Below are positions 8,818 through 17,382 of a DNA stretch of 64,000 nucleotides, in pieces. This DNA comes from Flavobacteriales bacterium (lineage in GTDB: Bacteria; Bacteroidota; Bacteroidia; Flavobacteriales_D; Crocinitomicaceae): positions 62,001-126,000 of the forward strand of contig CANITF010000002.1 in NCBI GenBank assembly GCA_947470515.1, written 5' to 3'. The position numbers and the translations under genes were made by a program. Position 1 is the first letter of the stretch; each line of letters starts with the position of its first letter. The notes beneath the pieces are model-generated. The model saw only the letters and a program-made list of their open reading frames with translations. It was not told where the DNA came from and did not search any database.

Positions 8818-11637
8818 TTAGTAACCCAATTCTTTTCCTTTTAAGGTAGCCGGAATTCCATCAGTTAACCATTTCGGTGCTGGCTTATCCAACAAATAAT
8901 AATCAAAGAATTGACGCATTCGAATACTTAAATCAATTCGATTGGCATTTTCCATTAAATTATGATCGTCACCATTGTAATTTAACATCCAACACGGTTT
9001 CCCTAAACGTTTCATGCCTGTAAACATTTCAATTCCTTGGTACCACGGAACAGCGCCATCTTTGTCATTGCTCATAATTAAAAGAGGAGTTGTAATATTT
9101 GGAATGTGAAACAATGGTGAATTTTCCATATACAATTCCGGCGCTTCCCAAATCGTTTTTCCTATTCTACTTTGTGTACGTTCATATTGAAACTGCCGAT
9201 TTACACCACTTCCCCATCTTATTCCTCCATAAGCGGAAAACATATTTGAAACAGGTGCGCCAGCCATAGCAGCAGCATATCGCTTTGTCATTGTGATCAA
9301 TTGTGCTGTTTGATAACCACCCCAACTTTGTCCTTGCAAGCCCATTTTCGTTGAATCAACATTTGGTACAAGTTTTAAAACACGGTCTGTTCCACTCATG
9401 ATGCAATCGTAAGCAGATTTTGCTGGATGACCAATTTTATAGCGTACATCTGGAATAAAAACAACATAACCAGCCGATGCATATTCTGTTGGATAAATAA
9501 CCGATGCAGTTGGTTTTGGTATATAATGATTGTGTAAGTCATCCGAATACAATTCGTAATAATAAATCAACAAAGGGTATTTTTTACTTGGATCAAAATT
9601 TTCAGGTTTGTATAATAATCCTTCCAATGGAATTCCATCGTAGCTTGTCCAATTAATTAATTCCACACTTGCCCAATTGAATGCACTTTGCTGCGGATTG
9701 GTGGATGAAATTACTTTTTCTGATTCAAAAAACGACTTGGAAAAACGTACTTCTGGATACTCTTGAAGGGACATTTTTCTAAATAAAATCGTTTCTTTGT
9801 TTTCAGATCGTGTGATGAATGAAATCGTATGATCCGTATAATATTTCTCTACTAAATCCATGTGGTCTCCATGGTCTGAGAAGTTGAACAAATGGGTTCC
9901 TTTGGTTTTTTCATCAAACCCTTCGATATACAAATTTTCATAATCGACAAATAAACTGTCGGTTGACCATAATTTTGGTTGCATTCGAATTTTCTTTTGA
10001 GCCCCTTCCCCATTTGTAATGGATTCCAATCTATTCTCACCGATTGAATAATTCCAAACATCATATTGCGATTGAATAAAAATCGATTTTTCATCGGTTG
10101 AATAACCAAATACTCCGAATGGACTTGCTGTCATTGGCATTCCATTTACATCTGTTTGCCAATTCACCTTATCATTTGAACAAGTCATACAAACTTCCTT
10201 TTTGGTCTGCAAATCAATTAAATAATAATTTGCTTTTTTACCATCAAAATAAGAGTAATAAGATCCTCTAGGAGATAAAATACCATCGAAACCACATGCT
10301 GTTTTGATAATTTCAAGTGAGCCATCAATTAGGGATATGCGATAATGGTCTTCCAGATTGGGAACTTCCCATTGATTTTCTAATTGATAACGCTCATCAG
10401 AACTGGCAAAAAGATAATCACCAAGTTGTTTCTCCGTTGGACGAACGTTCAATGTATCTGTTGAAAGTTTCAAAATTTTTCCATCCAACAAATGATACAC
10501 ATACAAATCCGTTTTTTTCTGGTCCCGCTTCAATTCTATTAGCTGCTGTGATTGTAAACGGGTATCCCGATAATGCCAAATGTCTAAATCAACTTTTTCA
10601 GATTCTAATAAGGAATCTTTTATCTCTTTTTCTGGACGTTCTGCGACCCCAAAATAAAGAAATCTATTGTCTTCCGTAAAGAGTAATGTTCTGTTTTCAG
10701 AAACGGCCTCTTCTTTAGAAAAAGCTGTGGTAGTTGAATCCACGAGCACATTATTTATTTTCGAATCAAGTTGATACAAATTCAAATTATAGGATTTCAG
10801 CTTAGTTGTGTCGGTGCTTGTTAGGAATGCCAATTGCTTTCCTTCTTCATCAAAAGTTAAGGATTTTATTGCAGAAAATTTTGGTTCTATTTTGGCTATT
10901 GTTCCACTTTTTAAGTCCAATGTTACGAGTTGAAAAGAATCAACTTTATCCTTTTTATGTTCAATGAATGCCATGAACGTTCCTTTATCCGAAAGATTAA
11001 AATCAGTCACATCTTTGTATTGATATTTGATCTCTGAAATGGGATTGTAAACGGTTAAAACTTTACCATCCGATTTATATTCAACTTCAGACTTCTTCTT
11101 GGACCCTGAGCTTCTCGAATGGTTCTTTTTCTTTGAGATTATACAATGCTTCTTTTTATTTTTCGAAGCAGGACTTTTAATTTCATTTTCATCCACTAAA
11201 TAAGTCATCCAATTATTATCTTCTTCTATCGAAAAAGACTTCAATGATGACGCTTTAATCAATGAGTCTTTTGCTATTAAATAAATCCCAAGCGAATCTT
11301 TTGGCCATTTCTTTTTGTCGACTTTATTCAACTCACAATTTCTCAATGTATCGAACACAGGCTGAATTTTAAAAACCAAATAATCGCTATCGAATGAAAA
11401 TTTTGCTTCTTTTGAGCGTGGAAAAGAATCCAATTTCCCAGTTTCAGTGTTGTATAAATACATAAAACCGTCGCCACGATGCGGATTTATTTCATACGAG
11501 ATGTATTTTCCATCGTTAGAAACTTGTTGGTTTTCATTCTTTTTCCAATCATTATACGCGGTATAATCGATGATTTTTTTCTGTCCGAAACCGAATGAAA
11601 ATGTAAAAACAAGAAGTGATAATAAGAAAAATCTCAT
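8818..11637 (-). CDS. Exported S9 family prolyl oligopeptidase-like serine peptidase
   Basis: The product has about 939 residues from the ATG at 11637, which starts a signal peptide (MRFFLLSLLVFTFSFGFGQ). An upstream in-frame extension of 42 residues carries a -7-like TATATTTG box and is rejected. The N-terminal two-thirds resemble a dipeptidyl-peptidase beta-propeller. The C-terminal alpha/beta hydrolase has the serine in GQSWGG near residue 770, the aspartate in 'SNDKDGAVPWYQG' near 859 and the histidine in GDDHNLM near 890. The protein probably degrades peptides in the periplasm. A Ser/Lys-rich stretch at about residues 161-182 (KNKKKHC...SGSKKKSE) is an unusual basic insert. The gene is monocistronic. 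Confidence 0.9.
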   Translation of the reverse strand: MRFFLLSLLVFTFSFGFGQKKIIDYTAYNDWKKNENQQVSNDGKYISYEINPHRGDGFMYLYNTETGKLDSFPRSKEAKFSFDSDYLVFKIQPVFDTLRNCELNKVDKKKWPKDSLGIYLIAKDSLIKASSLKSFSIEEDNNWMTYLVDENEIKSPASKNKKKHCIISKKKNHSRSSGSKKKSEVEYKSDGKVLTVYNPISEIKYQYKDVTDFNLSDKGTFMAFIEHKKDKVDSFQLVTLDLKSGTIAKIEPKFSAIKSLTFDEEGKQLAFLTSTDTTKLKSYNLNLYQLDSKINNVLVDSTTTAFSKEEAVSENRTLLFTEDNRFLYFGVAERPEKEIKDSLLESEKVDLDIWHYRDTRLQSQQLIELKRDQKKTDLYVYHLLDGKILKLSTDTLNVRPTEKQLGDYLFASSDERYQLENQWEVPNLEDHYRISLIDGSLEIIKTACGFDGILSPRGSYYSYFDGKKANYYLIDLQTKKEVCMTCSNDKVNWQTDVNGMPMTASPFGVFGYSTDEKSIFIQSQYDVWNYSIGENRLESITNGEGAQKKIRMQPKLWSTDSLFVDYENLYIEGFDEKTKGTHLFNFSDHGDHMDLVEKYYTDHTISFITRSENKETILFRKMSLQEYPEVRFSKSFFESEKVISSTNPQQSAFNWASVELINWTSYDGIPLEGLLYKPENFDPSKKYPLLIYYYELYSDDLHNHYIPKPTASVIYPTEYASAGYVVFIPDVRYKIGHPAKSAYDCIMSGTDRVLKLVPNVDSTKMGLQGQSWGGYQTAQLITMTKRYAAAMAGAPVSNMFSAYGGIRWGSGVNRQFQYERTQSRIGKTIWEAPELYMENSPLFHIPNITTPLLIMSNDKDGAVPWYQGIEMFTGMKRLGKPCWMLNYNGDDHNLMENANRIDLSIRMRQFFDYYLLDKPAPKWLTDGIPATLKGKELGY

Positions 11638-11726
11638 GATGCATTTTAAAATTTGAATTGTAAAACTAATAGCAAATATAATTTTGTCTAATGTGATTTT
11701 AAGTTTTATGCCGATGTAGTTTGAAA

Positions 11727-11750
11727 ATAGTTCAATCTTTATTGAACTAT
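11727..11750. repeat. Perfect 10-bp hairpin between hemW and the S9 peptidase
   Basis: ATAGTTCAAT at 11727-11736 and ATTGAACTAT at 11741-11750 form a perfect stem around the loop CTTT. It lies downstream of the hemW stop and about 90 bases upstream of the peptidase start, both on the minus strand. No T run follows on the minus strand, so it may be a regulator site or an RNA processing hairpin rather than a classic terminator. Confidence 0.5.
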
Positions 11751-11774
11751 ATTGAAAACACAATCGGTGTAAAT

Positions 11775-12899
11775 TTAATCAATAAATAATTCGGAAGCGA
11801 TATGATCGGCTTTCAATCGACCTTCATCGCTTAAGAATAGTTTGTTAGAATCTGTCAAGACCCAACCATTCGCAGTAAAAAGATTAACTTTTTCATTAAA
11901 CGATTTTGTAATTGGGGAAATTACTGCTAATTGCTCTAAGTCAACGCCGAATGATGTTCGTAAACCTGTCATGACAAGTTCATTCCATCGTTCTTTTGGT
12001 GTTAAAATTTCCATTTCAAACCATTCGTCATTTATTCCAAAACGCTTTATGTACGCCGAATTATTAGCAACACTCCATTGACGAGATATCCCATTGAACG
12101 AATGAGCGGAAGGTCCGATTCCCAAATAGGCTTTTCCTCTCCAGTAGTTTGAATTGTGCAAAGCTTCAAAACCTGAAAGACCAAAATTCGAGATTTCATA
12201 ATGTAAAAAACCTACATCTTTCAACCGTTTTGATAAGTATAAAAAATGTTCACTTTGAGCGTCTTCTCCAACTGGGTTTATCTTTTTTGTTTCAACCAAA
12301 TGGTGTAAAACCGTCTTCTCTTCCACCGTTAAACAATATGCCGAAACATGTTGAACCTTCATATTTAAAACACGTTCAATGTGGTTTTCCCATTCTTCTT
12401 GCGTTAAATCTGGTAAACCATAAATCAAATCAACGCTAATGTTGGTGAAACCATTTTTTTGGGCCAATTCAACACAATTTTGCGCTTCAGAAACAGTATG
12501 CGCACGATTCATCCATTTCAAATCCTCTTCTTTAAACGATTGTAAACCGATTGAGAGTCGATTGAACCCCATTTTCTTCCAAATAGCCAAATTTTCAATT
12601 GTTATATCATCTGGATTTGCTTCAATTGTAATTTCTGTATCTACGGAAAGTGTGAAATGAGTCTTTATGGAATCGAAGAGCAACTCAAATTCTTCTTCTT
12701 TTAACAAACTCGGTGTTCCTCCCCCGAAATAAACACTGTTTAACTGTTTGTCAGTAAGATAATCTTTTCTTAAAAGCAGTTCATCTTGCATTGTTTCAAT
12801 CATTTTCTCCCGATAACCATGAAAGGAAGTACTGAAATGGAAATCACAATACGTGCATTTTTGCTTACAAAAAGGGATATGAAGATAGATTCCTGACAT
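11775..12899 (-). CDS. hemW: Radical SAM heme chaperone HemW
   Basis: HemW is a radical SAM protein related to oxygen-independent coproporphyrinogen oxidase HemN, and is thought to deliver heme to target proteins. The 374-residue length and the start MSGIYLHIPFCKQKCTYCDF are typical. The [4Fe-4S] cysteines are Cys11, Cys15 and Cys18 (CxxxCxxC). 'VYFGGGTPSLL' and 'EITIEANPD' follow as in the family. HemN proper has an extra N-terminal part that is absent here, and HemW proteins are often misannotated as HemN. A TACATTTG -7 box at 12912-12905 (minus strand) abuts the ATG, suggesting a very short or absent leader. Confidence 0.92.
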   Translation of the reverse strand: MSGIYLHIPFCKQKCTYCDFHFSTSFHGYREKMIETMQDELLLRKDYLTDKQLNSVYFGGGTPSLLKEEEFELLFDSIKTHFTLSVDTEITIEANPDDITIENLAIWKKMGFNRLSIGLQSFKEEDLKWMNRAHTVSEAQNCVELAQKNGFTNISVDLIYGLPDLTQEEWENHIERVLNMKVQHVSAYCLTVEEKTVLHHLVETKKINPVGEDAQSEHFLYLSKRLKDVGFLHYEISNFGLSGFEALHNSNYWRGKAYLGIGPSAHSFNGISRQWSVANNSAYIKRFGINDEWFEMEILTPKERWNELVMTGLRTSFGVDLEQLAVISPITKSFNEKVNLFTANGWVLTDSNKLFLSDEGRLKADHIASELFID

Positions 12900-13005
12900 A
12901 GTAACAAATGTACATAACGGTTTATTGAATTACCAATTTGTTAATTTATTATATAAAAAATTGGACTTTCAAATTAATCTGTATATTGCGTTAACCGTTT
13001 ATAAA

Positions 13006-13359
13006 ATGAAAGATTTTAAACAAAGTAAAGAAGCCTTAAACAAGGAATTAGAGCAATTTATCTCCATCTTGGACGAATTGCTTCCTCGTTATTCTTTGTT
13101 GTTGCGAAAGAAAGAAATTTCAAAAGAAGAATTAACGGAACTAGGCGAGGTTGAACATTATTTAATTGAAGTCAACGCCAAAATCACCGCAATTAAAAAT
13201 ATGCTTGAACAAGATTTGTTTGGTCATTCATTGGACATTTATTACAAATTGAAAGAAAAAGCGAAAAACGGTGACGCCGTTGCAAAAGCCAAATTAGATC
13301 GCATGCGCGATTCATTTGAAGAATCAATCAAAGGTGGTATGCTCTATAATTGGAATTGA
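13006..13359 (+). CDS. Small charged helical protein, function unknown
   Basis: The product is 117 residues from ATG 13006 (MKDFKQSKEALNKELEQF). The in-frame TTG at 12925 would add a hydrophobic lead with no support. It is almost entirely helical and charged, with coiled-coil-like heptads in 'ELTELGEVEHYLIEVNAKITAIKNML'. It ends 'DRMRDSFEESIKGGMLYNWN'. No signal peptide, membrane segment or catalytic motif is seen. The gene stands alone between hemW (divergent) and an array of palindromic repeats. I do not recognise the family. Confidence 0.65.
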   Translation: MKDFKQSKEALNKELEQFISILDELLPRYSLLLRKKEISKEELTELGEVEHYLIEVNAKITAIKNMLEQDLFGHSLDIYYKLKEKAKNGDAVAKAKLDRMRDSFEESIKGGMLYNWN

Positions 13360-13380
13360 AATTCATTCACGACAAAAAAG

Positions 13381-13507
13381 GTATAGTCCCTAAGGGACAA
13401 AAAAAATGCCAAATTAAAATTTGCTAGAGATATATAGTCCCTACGGGACATTAAACGCACATGGAAAACATTTGCTAGCGATGTATAGTCCCTTCGGGAC
13501 ATTAAAC
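13381..13507. repeat. Three copies of a 51-bp repeat carrying GTCCCTNCGGGAC palindromes
   Basis: Palindromes GTCCCTAAGGGAC (13386-13398), GTCCCTACGGGAC (13437-13449) and GTCCCTTCGGGAC (13488-13500) lie exactly 51 bases apart. All are preceded by TATA, and the second and third are followed by ATTAAAC. The spacer also repeats, with TTTGCTAGNGAT before copies 2 and 3. Only the central bases of each hairpin vary. This fits a REP-type or other small palindromic repeat. The rest of the 13360-13723 gap holds no convincing gene; reading frames through the repeat give only repeated peptide. Confidence 0.8.
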
Positions 13508-13631
13508 TATAGACATCCCCATTTTCGAATGAACGAAATAAGTTAAAATCTTCGAATTTAATTCGTATAAATTTGTACAATTCGTTGACAAAACAAATAT
13601 ATCGCTCCTTTATGGTCGAACTTTCAGTTAT

Positions 13632-13650
13632 AAACTTTAAACTATCAGTT
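13632..13650 (-). repeat. Copy of a dispersed AACTGATAGTTTAAAGTTT repeat
   Basis: The minus strand here reads AACTGATAGTTTAAAGTTT (19 bases). The same 19 bases occur twice on the plus strand at about 35.25 kb and 35.31 kb. Three identical copies within 64 kb suggest a dispersed intergenic element. Confidence 0.6.
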
Positions 13651-13723
13651 CCATTTTAATAATTATTTTCACTTCTTCAAAAAAACGCTTGTTGAAATCA
13701 ACTTTTTGCGTATCTTCAATACA

Positions 13724-16024
13724 ATGATGACAAAAAACACCACCGAGATTAGTAATCCGGCAGAATTTACAGAACGATTTATCAACCAAACCAATCAGTC
13801 GATTTTTTTAACCGGAAAAGCGGGTACTGGAAAAACAACGTTACTTCGGAAAATTATATCTTCCACTCACAAAAATGCTGTTACAGTTGCACCTACTGGA
13901 ATTGCGGCATTAAACGCTGGTGGTGTAACCATTCATTCCTTTTTTCAATTGCCTTTTGGTGGGTTTATTCCTGAATTTGGCAGAGCTCCACAATTTTCTA
14001 GCTCTATTAAATTAGAAACGAAGGAAACATTATTGCATCATTTTAAAATGAACAAACAGCGCCAGAATTTGATGCGCAACTTAGAATTGCTCATTATCGA
14101 TGAAGTAAGTATGTTGCGAGCTGACATGCTAGATGCAATTGATTGGACCTTAAGAAATGTTCGAAAAATCAATGAACCATTTGGAGGAGTTCAAGTGCTG
14201 TTTATTGGAGATTTATTGCAATTACCCCCAGTTGTAAAACAAGAAGAATGGGGCGTTTTAAGAAATTACTATCCTGGAATGTTCTTTTTTAATGCTCGTG
14301 TTTTACAAGAACAGAAACCATTGTACATTGAACTTTCAACGATTTATCGTCAACAAGACCAAAATTTTATTCAAGTACTGAATCACTTACGCGACAATAA
14401 AATTACTGAAAGTGATGTTACCATTTTGAATCATTTTGTAAAACCAGACTTCAATTCAATTGATGCTGAAGGATATATTACATTAACAACACACAATGCC
14501 AAAGCAGATGACATGAATGCCAAGGCATTGAAAACGTTAAGTGCTAAATCGTATAAATATCCGGCTGAAATAACGGGCGAATATCCACCTCATTTGTTTC
14601 CAATTGAACAAGAAATGGAATTGAAAGTTGGAGCGCAAGTGATGTTCATTAAAAACGACCTTTCCTTTGATAAAAGTTTTTATAATGGGAAAATGGGAAA
14701 GATTGCTTCTTTGAATGACGGAGAAATCATTGTTTCCTTTCCAGAAGAAAAAAGAAAAATCGTCGTTGAGAAATACGAATGGAACAATATTCGCTTTTCG
14801 TTGAATGAAAAAACAGGTGAAATCACAGAACAAATACTTGGCACTTTTGTCCATTATCCGCTGAAATTAGCTTGGGCGATCACCGTTCATAAAAGTCAAG
14901 GATTAACATTTGATAAAGCGGTTTTAGATGTATCTGACGTTTTTGCGCCTGGTCAAGCGTATGTTGCTTTATCTCGTTTACGTTCATTAGACGGATTGGT
15001 ATTATTGAAACCTATGCGCATGAATGGTTTAACGAATGATCAAAATGTTGTTGCCTATTCGGAGAACAAAGCCAATGAAAATTCACTTTCAACGCATTTG
15101 GAATATGGTACCAAAAAATTCTTATTGGAGACATTATCAGCAGCATTTGATTGGCACGAACTCAACTCTCAATGGGCAATTCATGAGGCGAGTTATAAAA
15201 ATGCAAGTTCTAAAAGTGAGAAAGGGAAAAACAAATCGTGGGTCACTTTACAAGCACAATCAATTCAATCAAGTATTGATCCAGCAAAAAAATTCCAGAA
15301 TCAACTCGCTACGATTTTTAGGTCAGGGAAATTAGATCTTGAATTCGTGAATGAGCGTGTCCAAGCTGCTTACTCTTATTTTTTTAAAACATTGGATGGC
15401 GTTCTAACATCTAATATTAAAAAGATGGATGAATTATTCCGGGTTAAAAAAACAAAGCAGTACGCCGAAGAATTGGAAGAGTTGGATGAATTATTGACCG
15501 CAGCAATTCTCAAACTTAAAAAAGCGCGCATTTTAATTGAATCAATTGCCGGTGGAAGAGAAATTACGAAAGAAGTTGTTTGGAACACTGAATTGAAAAA
15601 TTACAAAGTCGCCAAACTTGCCGCAATTCAGCAAGAACAAAGACAAAATCCTTCTTTGATGGATATGGCTTACGATGATGAAAACGAAACACGTGTTAAA
15701 ATCAGTAAAAAGGCTCCTAAAGAAAAAACAGATAAACGATCAACACAAGATCAAACTTTGGCCTTGTTACATGATGGTCAAACTGTGGAAGAAATTGCAC
15801 AAACCAGACAATTATCGAAAACAACAATTTACGGCCATTTTGCTTACCTCATCAAAGCTGAAAAAATTGAGTTGGAAGATGTAATGGAACAGAAACGCAT
15901 AAGGGAATTGGCGGATTTGTTTGACAATTATCAAGGTGCTTCATTGACTCCATTAAAAGAAAAGTTAGGAGATAAAGTCACTTGGGATGAATTGAAATTG
16001 TATCAAGCTTCGACATTGAGATAG
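13724..16024 (+). CDS. PIF1-like SF1 helicase with C-terminal helix-turn-helix
   Basis: The 766-residue protein starts at the tandem ATG codons at 13724/13727. Walker A is GKAGTGKTT (residues 31-39), Walker B is LLIIDEVSML near 126, then 'GGVQVLFIGDLLQLPPV' (motif III) and 'TVHKSQGLTFD' with 'YVALSRLRSLDGL' (motifs V and VI), as in PIF1/RecD-like 5'-3' helicases. The C-terminus carries a wHTH-like segment, 'HDGQTVEEIAQTRQLSKTTIYGHFAYLI', near residues 685-712. Many Bacteroidota carry this helicase fused to an HTH_40-type domain. A CTTG-N19-TATCTTCA promoter-like pair (13688-13718) lies just upstream, with the palindrome GTTGAAATCAAC in its spacer. A role in genome maintenance is inferred. Confidence 0.88.
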   Translation: MMTKNTTEISNPAEFTERFINQTNQSIFLTGKAGTGKTTLLRKIISSTHKNAVTVAPTGIAALNAGGVTIHSFFQLPFGGFIPEFGRAPQFSSSIKLETKETLLHHFKMNKQRQNLMRNLELLIIDEVSMLRADMLDAIDWTLRNVRKINEPFGGVQVLFIGDLLQLPPVVKQEEWGVLRNYYPGMFFFNARVLQEQKPLYIELSTIYRQQDQNFIQVLNHLRDNKITESDVTILNHFVKPDFNSIDAEGYITLTTHNAKADDMNAKALKTLSAKSYKYPAEITGEYPPHLFPIEQEMELKVGAQVMFIKNDLSFDKSFYNGKMGKIASLNDGEIIVSFPEEKRKIVVEKYEWNNIRFSLNEKTGEITEQILGTFVHYPLKLAWAITVHKSQGLTFDKAVLDVSDVFAPGQAYVALSRLRSLDGLVLLKPMRMNGLTNDQNVVAYSENKANENSLSTHLEYGTKKFLLETLSAAFDWHELNSQWAIHEASYKNASSKSEKGKNKSWVTLQAQSIQSSIDPAKKFQNQLATIFRSGKLDLEFVNERVQAAYSYFFKTLDGVLTSNIKKMDELFRVKKTKQYAEELEELDELLTAAILKLKKARILIESIAGGREITKEVVWNTELKNYKVAKLAAIQQEQRQNPSLMDMAYDDENETRVKISKKAPKEKTDKRSTQDQTLALLHDGQTVEEIAQTRQLSKTTIYGHFAYLIKAEKIELEDVMEQKRIRELADLFDNYQGASLTPLKEKLGDKVTWDELKLYQASTLR

Positions 16025-16050
16025 AGATAGAAGTTAGAGATGGAGAAAGA

Positions 16051-16074
16051 GACCCATTCGACAAGCTTAGGGTC
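16051..16074. repeat. REP-like hairpin with TCGACAAGCT core
   Basis: GACCC (16051-16055) and GGGTC (16070-16074) enclose ATTCGACAAGCTTA. The core TCGACAAGCT matches the loop of the two hairpins at 48.94-49.03 kb, although the stems differ. It lies 27 bases after the helicase stop. Confidence 0.6.
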
Positions 16075-16117
16075 CAAGAAGATAGATGGAGTTTATGAAA
16101 ATGAATCCCCAAGATCT

Positions 16118-16277
16118 GCTGCAGTTGCACTGCTGCGGCAAAAAAAATATTATTAATTATAATCTATTATCCAAAAAACAAGAAATCCATGACCTTTACA
16201 CAGCTGTAAAACTGCAGCATAACCAAACAAGTAGTAAAACTGAATCGAAATTTAGGTCGCAGCAGTGCAACTGCAGC
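16118..16277. repeat. 20-bp inverted repeat pair with GCAGTTGCACTGC hairpins
   Basis: GCTGCAGTTGCACTGCTGCG at 16118-16137 is exactly the reverse complement of 16258-16277. Each arm is itself a small hairpin (GCAGT-TGC-ACTGC). A decayed third copy (CAGCTG...AACTGCAGC) lies at about 16201-16218. The 341-base gap between the helicase and the RidA gene is otherwise empty of convincing genes. The arrangement resembles paired REP elements. The total unit is about 160 bp. Confidence 0.75.
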
Positions 16278-16365
16278 GTAGCCGTGAGGATTTCTCAACT
16301 TTTACTAATGAATCTTCATAACGCATTCGTTTAATATTCCCTATATTTGCACAAAAAATTAGCAC

Positions 16366-16797
16366 ATGTCAGATCAATCTCGTATTTCGACCGATAAAGC
16401 ACCAAAACCAGTTGGTTTATATCCGCACGCTCGTAAGGTTGGTAACTTATTGTTTTTATCCGGTGTTGGTCCGCGTCTTGCTGGATCCAATGCTTCAGAT
16501 TCAGAAGTTCCAGGATTGAAATTGGACAAAAACGGAAATTTTATTGAGTTTGATTTCGAAGCGCAATGCAGAACGGTTTTTGACAATGTTCGTGTAATTT
16601 TAGAAGAATCAGGTTCTAGCTGGGATCAGTTAGTTGATGTCACTGTTTTTTTAGTGAATATGAAACGTGATTTTCATACATACAACCGTGTTTACGCTGA
16701 GTATTTTAAAGACAATTTACCCTGTCGTACAACAGTTGAAATCAACTCACTTCCTACTCCAATTGCTATTGAACTTAAATGTATCGCAACAATTTAA
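16366..16797 (+). CDS. RidA family deaminase, 2-aminomuconate deaminase-like
   Basis: The 143-residue protein has the RidA/YjgF fold signature 'FLSGVGPR...' and the C-terminal 'PCRTTVEINSLP...IELKCIATI'. That segment includes the conserved substrate-binding Arg121 and Glu136. RidA proteins hydrolyse reactive enamines and imines. The 'GLYPHARKVGNLLFLSG' start and the longer loop (residues 38-60) are closer to the 2-aminomuconate deaminase subgroup than to classic RidA. That would agree with the ALDH8-type enzyme at 5.7 kb, but it is an inference. A TATATTTG -7 box sits at 16342-16349. The gene leads a tight three-gene operon. Confidence 0.85.
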   Translation: MSDQSRISTDKAPKPVGLYPHARKVGNLLFLSGVGPRLAGSNASDSEVPGLKLDKNGNFIEFDFEAQCRTVFDNVRVILEESGSSWDQLVDVTVFLVNMKRDFHTYNRVYAEYFKDNLPCRTTVEINSLPTPIAIELKCIATI

Positions 16798-16800
16798 ACT

Positions 16801-17382
16801 ATGACTAGATTTATTATCCGTTGCATTATCGCAACAATCGCATTAGGCTTTAACGTCTTTTTATTTATCAATGGAAACTGGGGATGGGGAATTACCTTCC
16901 TTTTTGTTACTGCCATTGTAATCCTTTCTTTCTTTAGAAATGAAAGTATGATTTTAGCATTGAATCAAATGCGTTTGGGAAATACCGACAAAGCAAAAAT
17001 GTATATCAACCGCATTACACATCCAAATTTGTTGCCGAGAAAACAACATGCATATGTTTTGTTTCTTCAAGCAGTAATGAACACACAAGAATTTGGTTTT
17101 TCTAAAAGTGAGCAATACTTGCGTAAAGCAATTGGTTTAGGTTTAAGAACAGGCCAAGATAACGCAGTTGCGAGAATGCACTTGGCTGGAATTTGTTTGC
17201 AAACAGGACGCAAAAGTGAAGCTGAAAAATTATTAGCTGAAGCGAAAAAATTGGATAACACTGGAATGATGAGAGAACAAATCAATTCCATGTTGAATCA
17301 AATGAAAATGGCGCCTTCAAAAAATCAAATGCGCATGGCACAAATGATGGGTGGACGTAAAAAAACACCTCGTGCTCGTTAA
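16801..17382 (+). CDS. Membrane-anchored tetratricopeptide-repeat protein
   Basis: The 193-residue protein begins with two adjacent membrane segments (about residues 5-23 and 28-44). Two or three TPR-like helical pairs follow, for example 'AKMYINRITHPNLLPRKQHAYVLFLQAVM' and 'ARMHLAGICLQTGRKSEAEKLLAEAKKLD'. It ends in a basic Met-rich tail (MAQMMGGRKKTPRAR). It starts three bases after the RidA stop and overlaps the next start by one base (TAATG), so all three are translated together. The function is unknown; TPRs suggest a scaffold at the inner membrane. Confidence 0.75.
   Translation: MTRFIIRCIIATIALGFNVFLFINGNWGWGITFLFVTAIVILSFFRNESMILALNQMRLGNTDKAKMYINRITHPNLLPRKQHAYVLFLQAVMNTQEFGFSKSEQYLRKAIGLGLRTGQDNAVARMHLAGICLQTGRKSEAEKLLAEAKKLDNTGMMREQINSMLNQMKMAPSKNQMRMAQMMGGRKKTPRAR

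Noticed and set aside
11638-11763. An N-terminal extension of 42 residues on the S9 peptidase
   Set aside because: The extension lies before a perfect signal peptide and contains a -7-like TATATTTG box, so ATG 11637 is the better start.
13381-13507. Possible CRISPR array from the three spaced palindromes
   Set aside because: Only three short palindromes occur, the spacers are themselves similar, and no cas genes are near.
13344-13580. A 78-codon minus-strand frame with repeated SRRDYTSLAN peptides
   Set aside because: The repetition comes only from the 51-bp DNA repeat. It has no start signal and overlaps the end of the small helical gene.
16086-16334. An 82-codon plus-strand frame between helicase and RidA genes
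   Set aside because: It runs through both arms of the 20-bp inverted repeat, has odd composition, and ends before the real promoter of the RidA gene.
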